Source of the DNA: Streptomyces sp. NBC_01549
GTDB taxonomy: Bacteria > Actinomycetota > Actinomycetes > Streptomycetales > Streptomycetaceae
Reading direction: 5' to 3'
DNA: 64,000 nt
Assembly: GCF_026339955.1 (NCBI RefSeq)
Contig: NZ_JAPEPW010000001.1
Coordinates: forward strand, 1,488,001 to 1,552,000
Shown here: in pieces, positions 50,259 through 58,950 of the stretch
How positions within the stretch are numbered: position 1 is the stretch's first letter
How the letters are laid out: the number at the start of each line of letters is the position of its first letter
The notes under the pieces: model-generated
Databases searched by the model: none
Told to the model about the DNA's origin: nothing
The model's input: the letters and a program-made list of their open reading frames with translations, nothing else
Made by a program: the position numbers and the translations under genes

Positions 50259-51977
50259 TCAACTCCCCGGGTAGGGCCAGGGGTTGGCCCGACAGTGGAT
50301 TCCGTCATGGTCGAGGAACTTGGTCTGCTGCTGCATGACGGGCGCGAGCTCGCCGTCCTTGTCGCAGGTGACATGGCCGTATCCGAGACGGTGGCCGACC
50401 TCGTGGTTGATGAGCATCTGCCGATAGGGGTGAATCGCGTCACCATAGGTCTTGGAGCCCTGCGCCCAGCGGTACGCGTTGATCATCACGCGCTCGGTGG
50501 AGGCCGAGTCGCACGACACGTTGTCCTCGGTCGTGTCCAGCCCGGACTTGGCGCACCACTCGGCGGTGGTGCCGGGGCTGGCCAGGGTGATCACGAAGTC
50601 GGGCTTGCCGGAGGAGATCCGCTCGAAGGTACGGGCGCCGTTGTGGGCCCAACTCCGTTTGTCGTTCAGCGTCTTCTGCACAGCCTGGGCGAAGAGGGCG
50701 GCATCGAGGCCGAGACCCCGCTCCACGTCCACCCGGTAGGTGTACTTCTGCCCCTTGCCGGGCGCCTTGGCGAACCCGGGGACGGCTTCGAACTTCCCCG
50801 AGGCCTTGAGGGTGGCGCCGAGCGCGTACTTCACACCCATCTTCTGGTCGTACGTCAGCGGTGTCGCGCTCGGCGTCACGGACGGGGCCGACCCGGCGCC
50901 CCCGGGCGAGGCGGACGCGCGGGCGTCCACTCCGCCGCCGGCGGACTGCGTCTGTGCGGTGGCGTCGTGACGGCCGGTGGCCACCTGCCCGGCCACCACG
51001 ACGGCGAGCACGGTGGTGACGGCGGCCGCGGCGATTCCGGTGAACGCCCGCCCCTTGACGCCCTTGCCGCTGCCCGCCTCCTCGACCCCCGGCTCCTGGC
51101 TCCCGGACCTGCCCCCGCTCTCGTCGAAGGCGTCGACATAGGCCTGCCGGGGCCCCGGGCCGGGCCCGAGTCCGGCGTCGGCCTCCTGCCGCTGCCGGGG
51201 GATGCGCGGCCCGGGTCCCCCCTGAGGCTCCCCCTGCGGCCCGACCTGGGGCGCACCCTGCGGCAGGACCTGAGGCCCGCCGTACGCGGCCCCCGCCGCC
51301 CGCGGGCCGCCCCTGAACTCGCCCCAGCCCCCGCCGGGTTCACGCTGCTCGGGGTGTCCCGCACGCGCCTGGGGCACACCACGGGCGGGGGTGCCGTCCG
51401 GCAGCCGAGGCACATCACGAACAGGCGCGTCGCCGGACATACGGGGTATGCCGTGCGCCGGAGTCCCGTCCGGGTAGCGCGGGACACCGTGCGCGGGAGT
51501 CCCGTCCGGGTAGCGCGGGACACCGTGCGCGGGAGTCCCGTCCGGGTAGCGCGGGACACCGTGCGCGGGAGTCCCGTCCGGGTAGCGCGGGACACCGCGG
51601 GCCGGAGTCCCGTCCTGAAAACGGGGAACACCCTGCGCCGGAGTACCGTCCTGGAAACGCGGCACACCCTGCGCCGGAGTCCCGTTCGCCATGCGCGGGA
51701 TGCCATGGGCCGGCGTGCCGTCCTGAGGACGGGCAGCACCGGGGATCGCAGTGCCGCCCGGCGCGGGGCGTCGAGGTCCCGGTGGTTGTGGGCCGAGGGG
51801 GCCGCGCGTGGCCCCCTGCGGCGAGGTCGCCGCCGGACCCGTACCTGGCACCGCCCCTTGCCCCGTACCCGGCACCGCCCCTTGAGCCGTGCCCGGTGCG
51901 GCACCGGGTGCCGGAATCCTCGGCATCTCCCCCGTGTCGCTCTTACCTGCCCGCCCCCGGCGACTGTGACGTCCCAC
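50259..51977 (-). CDS. DUF3152 zincin-like protein with a repetitive proline-rich cytoplasmic region
   Basis: 572 residues from GTG 51977 (GAGG 6 nt upstream). Residues 1 to about 315 are Pro/Gly/Arg-rich and contain tandem 12-residue units of the form PDGTPAHGVPRY. A single membrane helix follows (FTGIAAAAVTTVLAVVVAG), then an external DUF3152 domain with a zinc-type motif NHEVGHRLGYGHVTC. The layout is a type II membrane protein with an outside metallopeptidase-like domain. Activity is untested for the family as far as I know. It is 8 nt downstream of the alpha/beta hydrolase gene. Confidence 0.85.
   Translation of the reverse strand: MGRHSRRGRAGKSDTGEMPRIPAPGAAPGTAQGAVPGTGQGAVPGTGPAATSPQGATRGPLGPQPPGPRRPAPGGTAIPGAARPQDGTPAHGIPRMANGTPAQGVPRFQDGTPAQGVPRFQDGTPARGVPRYPDGTPAHGVPRYPDGTPAHGVPRYPDGTPAHGVPRYPDGTPAHGIPRMSGDAPVRDVPRLPDGTPARGVPQARAGHPEQREPGGGWGEFRGGPRAAGAAYGGPQVLPQGAPQVGPQGEPQGGPGPRIPRQRQEADAGLGPGPGPRQAYVDAFDESGGRSGSQEPGVEEAGSGKGVKGRAFTGIAAAAVTTVLAVVVAGQVATGRHDATAQTQSAGGGVDARASASPGGAGSAPSVTPSATPLTYDQKMGVKYALGATLKASGKFEAVPGFAKAPGKGQKYTYRVDVERGLGLDAALFAQAVQKTLNDKRSWAHNGARTFERISSGKPDFVITLASPGTTAEWCAKSGLDTTEDNVSCDSASTERVMINAYRWAQGSKTYGDAIHPYRQMLINHEVGHRLGYGHVTCDKDGELAPVMQQQTKFLDHDGIHCRANPWPYPGS
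51450..51735. repeat. 36-bp coding tandem repeat in the DUF3152 gene
   Basis: The unit GGGAGTCCCGTCCGGGTAGC continuing GCGGGACACCGTGCGC (36 bp) occurs as nearly identical head-to-tail copies starting at about 51460, 51496, 51532 and 51568, flanked by more diverged copies. Each unit encodes 12 residues, so copy-number change keeps the frame. Confidence 0.85.
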
Positions 51978-51985
51978 GCCCCGCC

Positions 51986-52975
51986 TCAGCTCCCCGCGTC
52001 GGTGCCGGCCGGGGAGGTCAACCCGCCCGTTTCCACGAGGAGTTCGCGGAACGCCGAGGCCACCGTCTCCGGGTACTCCATCATCGCCACATGCCCCGCG
52101 TCCGGCAGGGACAGCAGCCGGGAGTCACGGAAGGCGCGCGCCGCGCGCTGGGCCATACGGTACGCGACGAGCTGGTCCCGGCCGCCGTAGACGAGCAACG
52201 TCGGCGCGAGCACCCGCTCCGCCTGGCGCCACAGCCCGTGCTGGCCGCCCAGCGTGTACGCGTTCACGAGGCCACGCGTCGAGCGTGTCATGGCGTCCCA
52301 GAAATAAGGCAGGGCGAGCCGCCGCTCCATCTCCTCGACCGCGTGGCGGAACCCCTCGGGCGTCACCATGCCGGGATCGCCGTAACAGAGCGCCATGACC
52401 CCGCGGACGCGCTGCTCGGCGCTCCAGTCCTTGGTGAACCTGGTGAACAGCCGCGCCACACCCGGCACCGAGAGCAGCGCGGTCGGCCACGCGCTGCGCT
52501 GCGCGCGGATCTCCGGGAACGCGGGCGAGATCAGGGTGAGCGTCTCGACCAGATCGGGACGTACGGCGGCGACACGCGTCGCGACCGCTCCGCCGAGCGA
52601 GTTCCCGAAGAGGTGCACGGGGCCGCGCTCGGCCGCGTCGAGATAACGGATGACCGCGCGGGCGTGCCCGGTGACCGAGTAGTTGCCGTCGTCCGGCGGC
52701 GGCGAGTCCCCGAAGCCGGGCAGATCGAGGGCCTCGCTGTCCACGAGCCCGTCGAGCAGCGGCATCAGCGCCGACCAGTTCTGCGAGGAACCGCCCAGCC
52801 CATGGACGTACAGCGCGGGCGGCAGTCCCTCGCGCGCGGGCGGTCGCGCACGCACCGTCAGGGTGATCCCCGGCAGACCGACCGATCGCAGGCGCTCCCC
52901 CTCCGCGACCCGGACGGTCCCGACCCTCGGCGTGACGGTGGTGGCCAGCGCGGCGGGCAGCTCGGTCGAAGACAT
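51986..52975 (-). CDS. Alpha/beta hydrolase
   Basis: 329 residues. The fold is clear: oxyanion segment LYVHGLGGSSQNW, nucleophile elbow FGNSLGGAVA, acid near YGGRDQLV and His in PDAGHVAMMEYPE. No signal peptide is present, so it should act in the cytoplasm; substrate unknown. It is the first gene of a pair with DUF3152, separated by 8 nt, and it is divergent from the small acidic protein gene. Confidence 0.88.
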   Translation of the reverse strand: MSSTELPAALATTVTPRVGTVRVAEGERLRSVGLPGITLTVRARPPAREGLPPALYVHGLGGSSQNWSALMPLLDGLVDSEALDLPGFGDSPPPDDGNYSVTGHARAVIRYLDAAERGPVHLFGNSLGGAVATRVAAVRPDLVETLTLISPAFPEIRAQRSAWPTALLSVPGVARLFTRFTKDWSAEQRVRGVMALCYGDPGMVTPEGFRHAVEEMERRLALPYFWDAMTRSTRGLVNAYTLGGQHGLWRQAERVLAPTLLVYGGRDQLVAYRMAQRAARAFRDSRLLSLPDAGHVAMMEYPETVASAFRELLVETGGLTSPAGTDAGS

Positions 52976-53148
52976 GCGGCAATGTTACGAGACGATCACG
53001 CAGTGGTTCATGTGTTCGCTGTCACAGATCGTACGCGGATCGTCTAGCGCCTCGATCGGGTGTCTCCTAGGCTTCGATCGAGGGCACTCGTACGTACATC
53101 AAGATCCGTACATCAGGAGCGCACTCGCACCGCTCGGGAAGAGGAACC

Positions 53149-53370
53149 ATGACAGTCGACCCGACAGACCCCGAGACCTTCAACGACCGGTTCCAGGAGA
53201 TCCCTGACCCGGAAGCCCCCGAGGCGGACCTCGCCGAGCAGCTCAGCGAACTGGATCCGGCGGACGACTTCGACCCGGAACCCCCCGGTGACCCCCTCAA
53301 CGCCAATGAGGCCGACCTCGCCGAGCAGGCCAGGGTCGTCCGGCTCAACGAGGACGACTACAGGGGATGA
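53149..53370 (+). CDS. Small acidic protein of unknown function
   Basis: 73 residues, strongly acidic and Pro-rich (QEIPDPEAPEADLAEQLSEL ... EADLAEQARVVRLNEDDYRG). The near-repeated EADLAEQ segments are notable. A very good ribosome binding site (GAAGAGGAACC before ATG) supports real translation. It is divergent from the alpha/beta hydrolase. No domain recognised. Confidence 0.75.
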   Translation: MTVDPTDPETFNDRFQEIPDPEAPEADLAEQLSELDPADDFDPEPPGDPLNANEADLAEQARVVRLNEDDYRG

Positions 53371-53568
53371 CCACATGTGACCGGACCCCGCTGACCAGCG
53401 GTATCCGGCGCAACGTTGCGCCCTTCTCACCCCGTTCGTCACCCTCTGTGTCGTTATCGAACGCGTCCGGTCCGTGAAATTCTGCGCTCGCACCGCGCAC
53501 AGCGGGGTTACCGAAAAGTACGATGGCGGCGCGGCGCACACCGCATGTGGACAATTTTGGGAGGCGGC

Positions 53569-54210
53569 GTGACAGCCATCGAGCAGACAGAGGCGGCACG
53601 CCCGCGGGGCACTCGCCTGCCGCGCCGTGCCCGACGCAACCAGCTCCTCGGCGCCGCCCAGGAAGTGTTCGTTGCGCAGGGGTATCACTCGGCCGCCATG
53701 GACGACATCGCCGAGCGCGCGGGCGTCAGCAAGCCGGTTCTCTACCAGCACTTCCCGGGCAAGCTCGACCTGTACCTCGCACTGCTGGACCAGCACTGCG
53801 AGTCCCTGCTGCAGGCGGTACGGACGGCGCTCGCGTCCACCACGGACAACTCGCTGCGCGTCCGCGCCACGATGGACGCCTACTTCGCGTACGTCGAGGA
53901 CGACGGCGGCGCCTTCCGGCTCGTCTTCGAGTCCGACCTGACGAACGAGCCCGCGGTCCGCGAGCGCGTCGACAAGGTCACGCACGAGTGCGCGGAGGCG
54001 ATCTGCGACGTCATCGCGGAGGACACCGGTCTCTCGCGCGCCGAGTCGATGCTCCTCGCCTCGGGCCTGGGCGGCCTCGCCCAGGTGGTGGCCCGTTCTT
54101 GGCTGCACAGCGACCGCAGCGTCCCGCGCGACCAGGCGGTGCAACTGCTGACGTCACTGGCCTGGCGGGGCATCGCGGGTTTCCCGCTGCACGGCACCGA
54201 TCACCACTGA
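53569..54210 (+). CDS. TetR/AcrR family transcriptional regulator
   Basis: 213 residues from GTG 53569, which follows GGGAGG at good spacing. The N-terminal helix-turn-helix reads MDDIAERAGVSKPVLYQHF. The ligand domain (about 70-205) has AYFAYVEDDGGAFRLVFESD. The target operon and ligand are unknown. The neighbouring genes (small acidic protein, DUF3107) do not suggest an efflux pump. Confidence 0.92.
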   Translation: MTAIEQTEAARPRGTRLPRRARRNQLLGAAQEVFVAQGYHSAAMDDIAERAGVSKPVLYQHFPGKLDLYLALLDQHCESLLQAVRTALASTTDNSLRVRATMDAYFAYVEDDGGAFRLVFESDLTNEPAVRERVDKVTHECAEAICDVIAEDTGLSRAESMLLASGLGGLAQVVARSWLHSDRSVPRDQAVQLLTSLAWRGIAGFPLHGTDHH

Positions 54211-54356
54211 CGCACACCGGACCGCCGCTTTGTTCCCGTCCGCTGTTCGCTCTTGGCGTTCTCGGCCGGAACGTGCACGTCCCCTCACCGGGCTAATGTG
54301 TGCAGCGTACGGCGCGGACAGACGCGCACATGACTGACCGTCGGAGGGACAAAGCC

Positions 54357-54584
54357 GTGGAGGTCAAGATCGGCGTGCAGCACGCGCCCCGCGAGATCGT
54401 TCTGGAGAGCGGTGAGACCCCGGAAGAGGTCGAGCGCGCGGTGTCCGAGGCTCTGGCCGGCAAGTCGCCGCTGCTGAGCCTCGTGGACGACCACGGCCGC
54501 AAGGTCCTGGTTCCGGCCGACCGCCTCGCGTACGTGGAGCTCGGCGAGCCCACGCAGCGCAAGGTGGGGTTCAGCGCGCTGTAG
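54357..54584 (+). CDS. DUF3107 family protein
   Basis: 75 residues from GTG 54357, with GGAGGG 8 nt upstream. The sequence VEVKIGVQHAPREIVLES and LAYVELGEPTQRKVGFS matches the small actinobacterial DUF3107 family, with no known activity. A long terminator hairpin follows directly, so it ends its transcript. Confidence 0.88.
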   Translation: MEVKIGVQHAPREIVLESGETPEEVERAVSEALAGKSPLLSLVDDHGRKVLVPADRLAYVELGEPTQRKVGFSAL

Positions 54585-54602
54585 TTCAGGCGAGCGGAAG
54601 CA

Positions 54603-54637
54603 GAAGGGGCCCGGTGACACTGTCACCGGGCCCCTTC
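54603..54637 (+). terminator. Intrinsic-type terminator after the DUF3107 gene
   Basis: A perfect 17-bp inverted repeat (GAAGGGGCCCGGTGACA and complement) lies 18 nt beyond the DUF3107 stop. Confidence 0.85.
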
Positions 54638-54816
54638 GCACGTACGGAACCGCGCCCTTCGGGCAGCCCTCCGCGCACGTCGTGTCGGGCCCGTACACGT
54701 GGTCTCACCACCACGGATGGAGCACAGAACATCCACAGGGGAGGATTGCGTTCCGCACCTCAGGGGTAAACCCGCTACGACCGATTTGCACCGGCCGTGC
54801 GGGAGGGACCCCCACC

Positions 54817-55086
54817 ATGTTCTTGGAAGCGCTCGGCGCCGCGATGCTCGGTCTCGCGCTGGCATGGGGGGCCGCGTACCGACTGCCGCACCGCCTGCCG
54901 AGCCGCGGCCTGGTCCTGTCGACCGGTGTCGCCGGAGCCCTGTTCGGGGCCTTCCTGACGCACACGGCGCTGGGCTCCGGCCACTTCCTGGTCATCCTCG
55001 CCGGCGCCGCGATCGTCTCCGCCGCGCTGCTGTCGCTCCTGCTGCGCCCCGCGGAAAGATTCCGCCGCCGCTCGGCGACGGCGTGA
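54817..55086 (+). CDS. Small membrane protein, three or so hydrophobic helices
   Basis: 89 residues. Hydrophobic segments are MFLEALGAAMLGLALAWGAA, LVLSTGVAGALFGAFL and FLVILAGAAIVSAALLSLLL, ending in Arg-rich FRRRSATA. ATG 54817 follows GGGAGGG. Family not recognised. A tiny in-frame-overlapping reading frame begins at its stop (GTGA). Confidence 0.75.
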   Translation: MFLEALGAAMLGLALAWGAAYRLPHRLPSRGLVLSTGVAGALFGAFLTHTALGSGHFLVILAGAAIVSAALLSLLLRPAERFRRRSATA

Positions 55087-55199
55087 CCGAAGCGGGCGAC
55101 GGCGAAACCCCTGAGGCCGACAAGCCCCGAGACGATCGAGGAAACCGGGGAGACGGAGGAAACCAGGGAGACCGGGGAGACCGGGGAGACCGGGTCTAG
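55083..55199 (+). CDS. Possible 38-residue collagen-like peptide
   Basis: GTG 55083 overlaps the stop of the membrane protein gene (GTGA) and opens 38 codons ending in GNQGDRGDRGDRV, encoded by tandem ACCGGGGAG-type units. The overlap and hydrophilic composition allow a real coupled product. But the repeat could be simple DNA expansion, and the frame ends inside the stop of the opposite gene. Confidence 0.28.
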   Translation: MTEAGDGETPEADKPRDDRGNRGDGGNQGDRGDRGDRV

Positions 55200-55957
55200 G
55201 CCGCCAGGCCCAGTGCCGCCATCCGCTTCGTGTGGGCCTCGGTGATCCGCGAGAACATCCGGCCGACCTCCGCGAGGTCGAACCCGTCCGCCACACCGCC
55301 CACGAGCATCGTCGACAGCGCGTCGCGGTCCGCGACGACCCGCTGCGACTGCGACAGCGCCTCGCCCATCAGCCGACGCGCCCACAGCGCGAGCCGACCG
55401 CCCACGCGCGGGTCCGCGTCGATGGCGGCGCGCACCTTCTCGACGGCGAAGCTCGCGTGCCCGGTGTCGTCGAGAACGCTGAGTACGAGCCCGCGCGTGT
55501 CGGCGTCGAGGCGCGCGGCGACCTCCCGGTAGAAGTCACTGGCGATCGAGTCGCCGACGAACGCCTTGACGAGGCCTTCCAGCCAGTCCGAGGGAGCCGT
55601 CTGCCGGTGGAAACCGTCGAGCGCGGCGACGAACGGCTCCATCGCCTGCGTCGGCTCCGCGCCGACCGCGGCGAGCCGGTCCCGCAACCGCTCGAAGTGG
55701 TGGAACTCGGCCGACGCCATCTTCGCCAGCTCTGCCTTGTCACTGAGCGTCGGCGCCAGCTTGGCGTCCTCCGCGAGCCGCTCGAACGCCGCCAACTCGC
55801 CGTACGCGAGCGCTCCGAGCAGGTCCACGACCGCGGCGCGGTACTGGGGGTCGGCGGCGGCCGTGTCCCAGTTCTGCGCGGCGACTCCGGTGGCCGCGGG
55901 GGTGGTCTTGTCGGTGGCCTCGGCGGACGGGTCAGCGGCGTTGTCAGGCGTCGTCAT
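55196..55957 (-). CDS. Ferritin-like fold protein
   Basis: 253 residues from ATG 55957. An all-helical domain with carboxylate and His ligands placed as in ferritin-like/MiaE-type di-iron proteins: ALAYGELAAFERLAEDAK, SAEFHHFERLRDRLAAVG, then DTGHASFAVEKVRAA. The N-terminal 25 residues are low complexity. Substrate unknown; hydroxylase or oxidative-stress roles are family-level possibilities. A looser SigR-like element lies upstream. Confidence 0.82.
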   Translation of the reverse strand: MTTPDNAADPSAEATDKTTPAATGVAAQNWDTAAADPQYRAAVVDLLGALAYGELAAFERLAEDAKLAPTLSDKAELAKMASAEFHHFERLRDRLAAVGAEPTQAMEPFVAALDGFHRQTAPSDWLEGLVKAFVGDSIASDFYREVAARLDADTRGLVLSVLDDTGHASFAVEKVRAAIDADPRVGGRLALWARRLMGEALSQSQRVVADRDALSTMLVGGVADGFDLAEVGRMFSRITEAHTKRMAALGLAA

Positions 55958-56336
55958 GAAGCGCACAATAGCCCGCTCGACGCAACAGGGAAGTCCCTGA
56001 TCAATCAGTGTGACGACGACTACGTGACCAAACCGGCCATCGCATATGCGCGATTCCGGGGTATGGTGGTAATGCGCCCGGCGAGTATTCGACGGGCCGC
56101 ACGAATGAGGATGCCCGGTCGGTGGCCCGATCGGCTCCGACCCGACAGCCCTCCTCGTCCGTACGGCACATTGCGTACGACATCCGGAGGGAACCCTCAG
56201 CGGCACGAGAGCTCGAGCGTCGGCAGTGGTCCCATGCCACTCGGCCCGCCCGTCAAGAGCGGTCGACGTCCCCGGCACGGTCCCCGACACGACCCCCGCG
56301 CTCGCCTCGCACCGCGTACACAGAAGAGGCAGCACC
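55958..56336. other. Non-coding leader and divergent promoter region of the DEAD-box and ferritin-like genes
   Basis: 379 nt. It must hold promoters for both directions. A TATGGT hexamer at about 56062-56067 fits a -10 for the plus-strand helicase gene, without a clear -35. A long leader of about 270 nt before the helicase would resemble the regulated leaders of other cold-shock helicases, but I see no specific RNA fold that I can defend. Confidence 0.45.
56031..56057 (-). promoter_or_regulatory. Weak SigR-like promoter candidate for the ferritin-like gene
   Basis: On the minus strand GGAAT (56057-56053) and GTT (56033-56031) with a 19-nt spacer, one base longer than the consensus 18. It would give a leader of roughly 70 nt. 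Confidence 0.35.
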
Positions 56337-58874
56337 CTGACTACGACTTTCCGAGAGCTCGGAATCCTTCCCGAGACGGCCGAAGCCCTTGAAGCCGTCG
56401 GCATCATCACCCCCTTCCCCATCCAGGAGATGACGCTCCCCGTAGCCCTTTCGGGCTCCGACGTCATCGGCCAGGCCAAGACCGGTACCGGCAAGACGCT
56501 GGGCTTCGGCCTCCCGCTCCTCGAGCGTGTCACCGTCCCCGCGGACGTCGAGGCGGGCCGGGCCCAGCCCGAGCAGCTCACCGACGCCCCGCAGGCCCTC
56601 GTCGTCGTCCCGACGCGCGAGCTGTGCACCCAGGTGACCAACGACCTGCTGACCGCCGGCAAGGTCCGCAACGTACGCGTTCTCGCCATCTACGGCGGCC
56701 GGGCGTACGAGCCGCAGGTCGAGGCCCTCAAGAAGGGCGTCGACGTCATCGTCGGCACCCCGGGCCGACTGCTGGACCTCGCGGGCCAGAAGAAGCTCAA
56801 CCTCAAGCACATCAAGGCGCTCGTCCTCGACGAGGCCGACGAGATGCTCGACCTGGGCTTCCTGCCCGACGTCGAGAAGATCATGAACATGCTGCCGGCC
56901 CGCCGTCAGACCATGCTGTTCTCGGCGACCATGCCGGGTGCGGTCATCGGTCTCGCGCGCCGCTACATGTCGCAGCCCACGCACATCCGCGCCACGGCGC
57001 CGGACGACGAGGGCGCGACGGTCCGCAACACCGCGCAGTTCATCTACCGCGCACACAACATGGACAAGCCCGAGCTGGTCGCACGCATACTGCAGGCCGA
57101 CGGTCGCGGGCTCGCGATGGTGTTCTGCCGCACCAAGCGGACGGCGGCGGACCTCGCCGACCAGCTGCAGCAGCGCGGCTTCGCCTCCGGCGCGGTCCAC
57201 GGCGACCTCGGCCAGGGCGCCCGCGAGCAGGCACTGCGCGCGTTCCGCAACGGCAAGGTCGACGTCCTCGTCTGCACCGACGTCGCCGCGCGCGGCATCG
57301 ACGTCGAGGGTGTCACCCACGTCATCAACTACCAGTCCCCCGAGGACGAGAAGACGTACCTGCACCGCATCGGCCGTACGGGCCGCGCGGGCGCCAAGGG
57401 CATCGCGATCACGCTCGTCGACTGGGACGACATCCCGCGCTGGCAGCTCATCAACAAGGCGCTGGACCTCGGCTTCAACAACCCGCCGGAGACGTACTCC
57501 ACGTCCCCGCACCTCTTCGAGGAACTGAACATCCCGGCCGGCACCAAGGGTGTCCTGCCGCGTTCCGAGCGCACCCGCGCCGGACTCGCGGCCGAAGAGG
57601 TCGAGGACCTCGGCGAGACCGGCGGGCGCGGCGGTCCGCGCGGCCGCGGTGGCCGTTCGTCGGCGCCGGCGCCCGTGGAGCACGAGCGTGAGCGCCCGGC
57701 GCGCACCCCGCGCCGCCGTCGCCGTACGCGCAACGGAGCCGCGCTGGAGGAGACGTCCACGACGCCGACTCCGGAGGTGACCACCGAGCCCGCCGCCGCG
57801 GAGGCCACCGAGCCCCGCACCCCGCGCCGCCGTCGCCGTACGCGCGCCGGAGCGGCGGAGACGGTGGCGGCTGCCGCCACGGTCACCGAGCCGTCGGCGA
57901 CCGTGAGCGAGGCCCCGGAGACCGCGGAGACCGTGGTCGACACGGCCGAGGGCACGGTCGAGGCCGCGCCGGAGGCGCTCGCGAAGCCGCGTCGCCGCCG
58001 GGCCCGTAAGACGGCGGAGGCCGCCCCTGCCGAGGCCGAGACCGTGGCCGTCGTCGCGGAACCCGCGCCCGTCGTGGAAGCCGTCGCCGAGGACGTCACG
58101 GAGGCTCCGGCCAAGCCGCGCCGGCGTACCCGCAAGGCCGCGGAGGCCGCCGAGGCCGTGCTCGACACGGCCGAGGGCACGGTCGAGGCCGCGCCGGAGG
58201 CCCCCGTCACCAAGCCGCGGCGTACGCGGGCCAAGGCCACGGCCGAGGCACCCGCCGAAGCGGCCGTGGACAGCGCGGAAGCGGTGGCGGCCAAGCCCGT
58301 CCGCCGCCGCACGCGCAAGGCCGTCGCCGAGACCGCCGAGACCGAGATTCCGGCGCAGACCGCTGCCGCCGTCGTCGAGGCCCCGGAGGCCAAGCCGCGC
58401 CGCCGTACCCGCAAGGCCGCGGAGCCCGCGGAGGTCGCGGTCGCCACGGCGGAGGCTGTTGCCGAGGCGCCGGTCACCAAGCCGCGCCGTACGCGTAAGG
58501 CGGCGGTGGCCGCGGTGGACACGGTCGAGGCGACCGTCGAGGCCGCGCCGGAGGCCCCCGTCACCAAGCCGCGGCGTACGCGGACCAAGGCCACGGCCGA
58601 GGCACCCGCCGAAGCGGCCGTGGACAGCGCGGAAGCGGTGGCGGCCAAGCCCGTCCGCCGCCGCACGCGCAAGGCCGTCGCCGAGACCGCCGAGGCGACG
58701 ATTCCCGCCCAGTCGGCCGCCGTTGACGAGCCCGAGGCCAAGCCCCGTCGGCGCACCCGCAAGGCCGCGGTCGCCGCGGAGCCCGCGGTCGCCACGGAAG
58801 CGTCGCCGGAGGTGGCGACACCGCGTCGCCGCACGCGCAAGGCGGCGGCTGCCGCGGAGCCCGCGGAGAGCTGA
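56337..58874 (+). CDS. DEAD-box RNA helicase with long repetitive basic tail, probable CTG start
   Basis: 845 residues. Helicase core about 1-410: Q motif with PFPIQ, AKTGTGKT, PTRELC, TPGRLLD, DEAD in VLDEADEMLDLGF, SAT, then HRIGRTGRAG. After an RGG-like stretch (GGRGGPRGRGG) comes a tail of about 350 residues of Ala/Glu/Val with repeated KPRRRTRKA boxes, likely disordered and RNA-binding. The conserved N-terminus TTTFRELGILPETAEAL begins at CTG 56337, 7 nt after AAGAGG; no ATG, GTG or TTG is near it in frame. An earlier start at 56226 would add unrelated sequence. Confidence 0.88.
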   Translation: MTTTFRELGILPETAEALEAVGIITPFPIQEMTLPVALSGSDVIGQAKTGTGKTLGFGLPLLERVTVPADVEAGRAQPEQLTDAPQALVVVPTRELCTQVTNDLLTAGKVRNVRVLAIYGGRAYEPQVEALKKGVDVIVGTPGRLLDLAGQKKLNLKHIKALVLDEADEMLDLGFLPDVEKIMNMLPARRQTMLFSATMPGAVIGLARRYMSQPTHIRATAPDDEGATVRNTAQFIYRAHNMDKPELVARILQADGRGLAMVFCRTKRTAADLADQLQQRGFASGAVHGDLGQGAREQALRAFRNGKVDVLVCTDVAARGIDVEGVTHVINYQSPEDEKTYLHRIGRTGRAGAKGIAITLVDWDDIPRWQLINKALDLGFNNPPETYSTSPHLFEELNIPAGTKGVLPRSERTRAGLAAEEVEDLGETGGRGGPRGRGGRSSAPAPVEHERERPARTPRRRRRTRNGAALEETSTTPTPEVTTEPAAAEATEPRTPRRRRRTRAGAAETVAAAATVTEPSATVSEAPETAETVVDTAEGTVEAAPEALAKPRRRRARKTAEAAPAEAETVAVVAEPAPVVEAVAEDVTEAPAKPRRRTRKAAEAAEAVLDTAEGTVEAAPEAPVTKPRRTRAKATAEAPAEAAVDSAEAVAAKPVRRRTRKAVAETAETEIPAQTAAAVVEAPEAKPRRRTRKAAEPAEVAVATAEAVAEAPVTKPRRTRKAAVAAVDTVEATVEAAPEAPVTKPRRTRTKATAEAPAEAAVDSAEAVAAKPVRRRTRKAVAETAEATIPAQSAAVDEPEAKPRRRTRKAAVAAEPAVATEASPEVATPRRRTRKAAAAAEPAES
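58183..58693 (+). repeat. Near-identical segment duplication inside the helicase tail
   Basis: About 158 bp at 58183-58340 recur almost unchanged at 58537-58693, each starting GTCGAGGCCGCGCCGGAGGC and running through GACAGCGCGGAAGCGGTGGC. Both copies are in frame, separated by about 200 bp of related but more diverged repeat. This points to recent internal duplication or gene conversion. Confidence 0.85.
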
Positions 58875-58885
58875 TCCCAAGCCCG

Positions 58886-58920
58886 ATGGCCCGGTCCCAC
58901 GTGCAGTGGGGCCGGGCCAT
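58886..58920 (+). terminator. Terminator hairpin after the DEAD-box gene
   Basis: Inverted repeat ATGGCCCGG..CCAC / GTGG..CCGGGCCAT with a 5-nt loop, 12 nt beyond the stop codon; minor mismatch in the stem. Confidence 0.75.
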
Positions 58921-58950
58921 TGGCGTTTTCCGGACCGGGTGGGTGAGGGC

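Noticed and set aside
51450..51735. Regular 36-bp repeats resembling a CRISPR array by length
   Set aside because: Units are head to tail without spacers, they keep one reading frame with a 12-residue repeat, and no cas genes are present.
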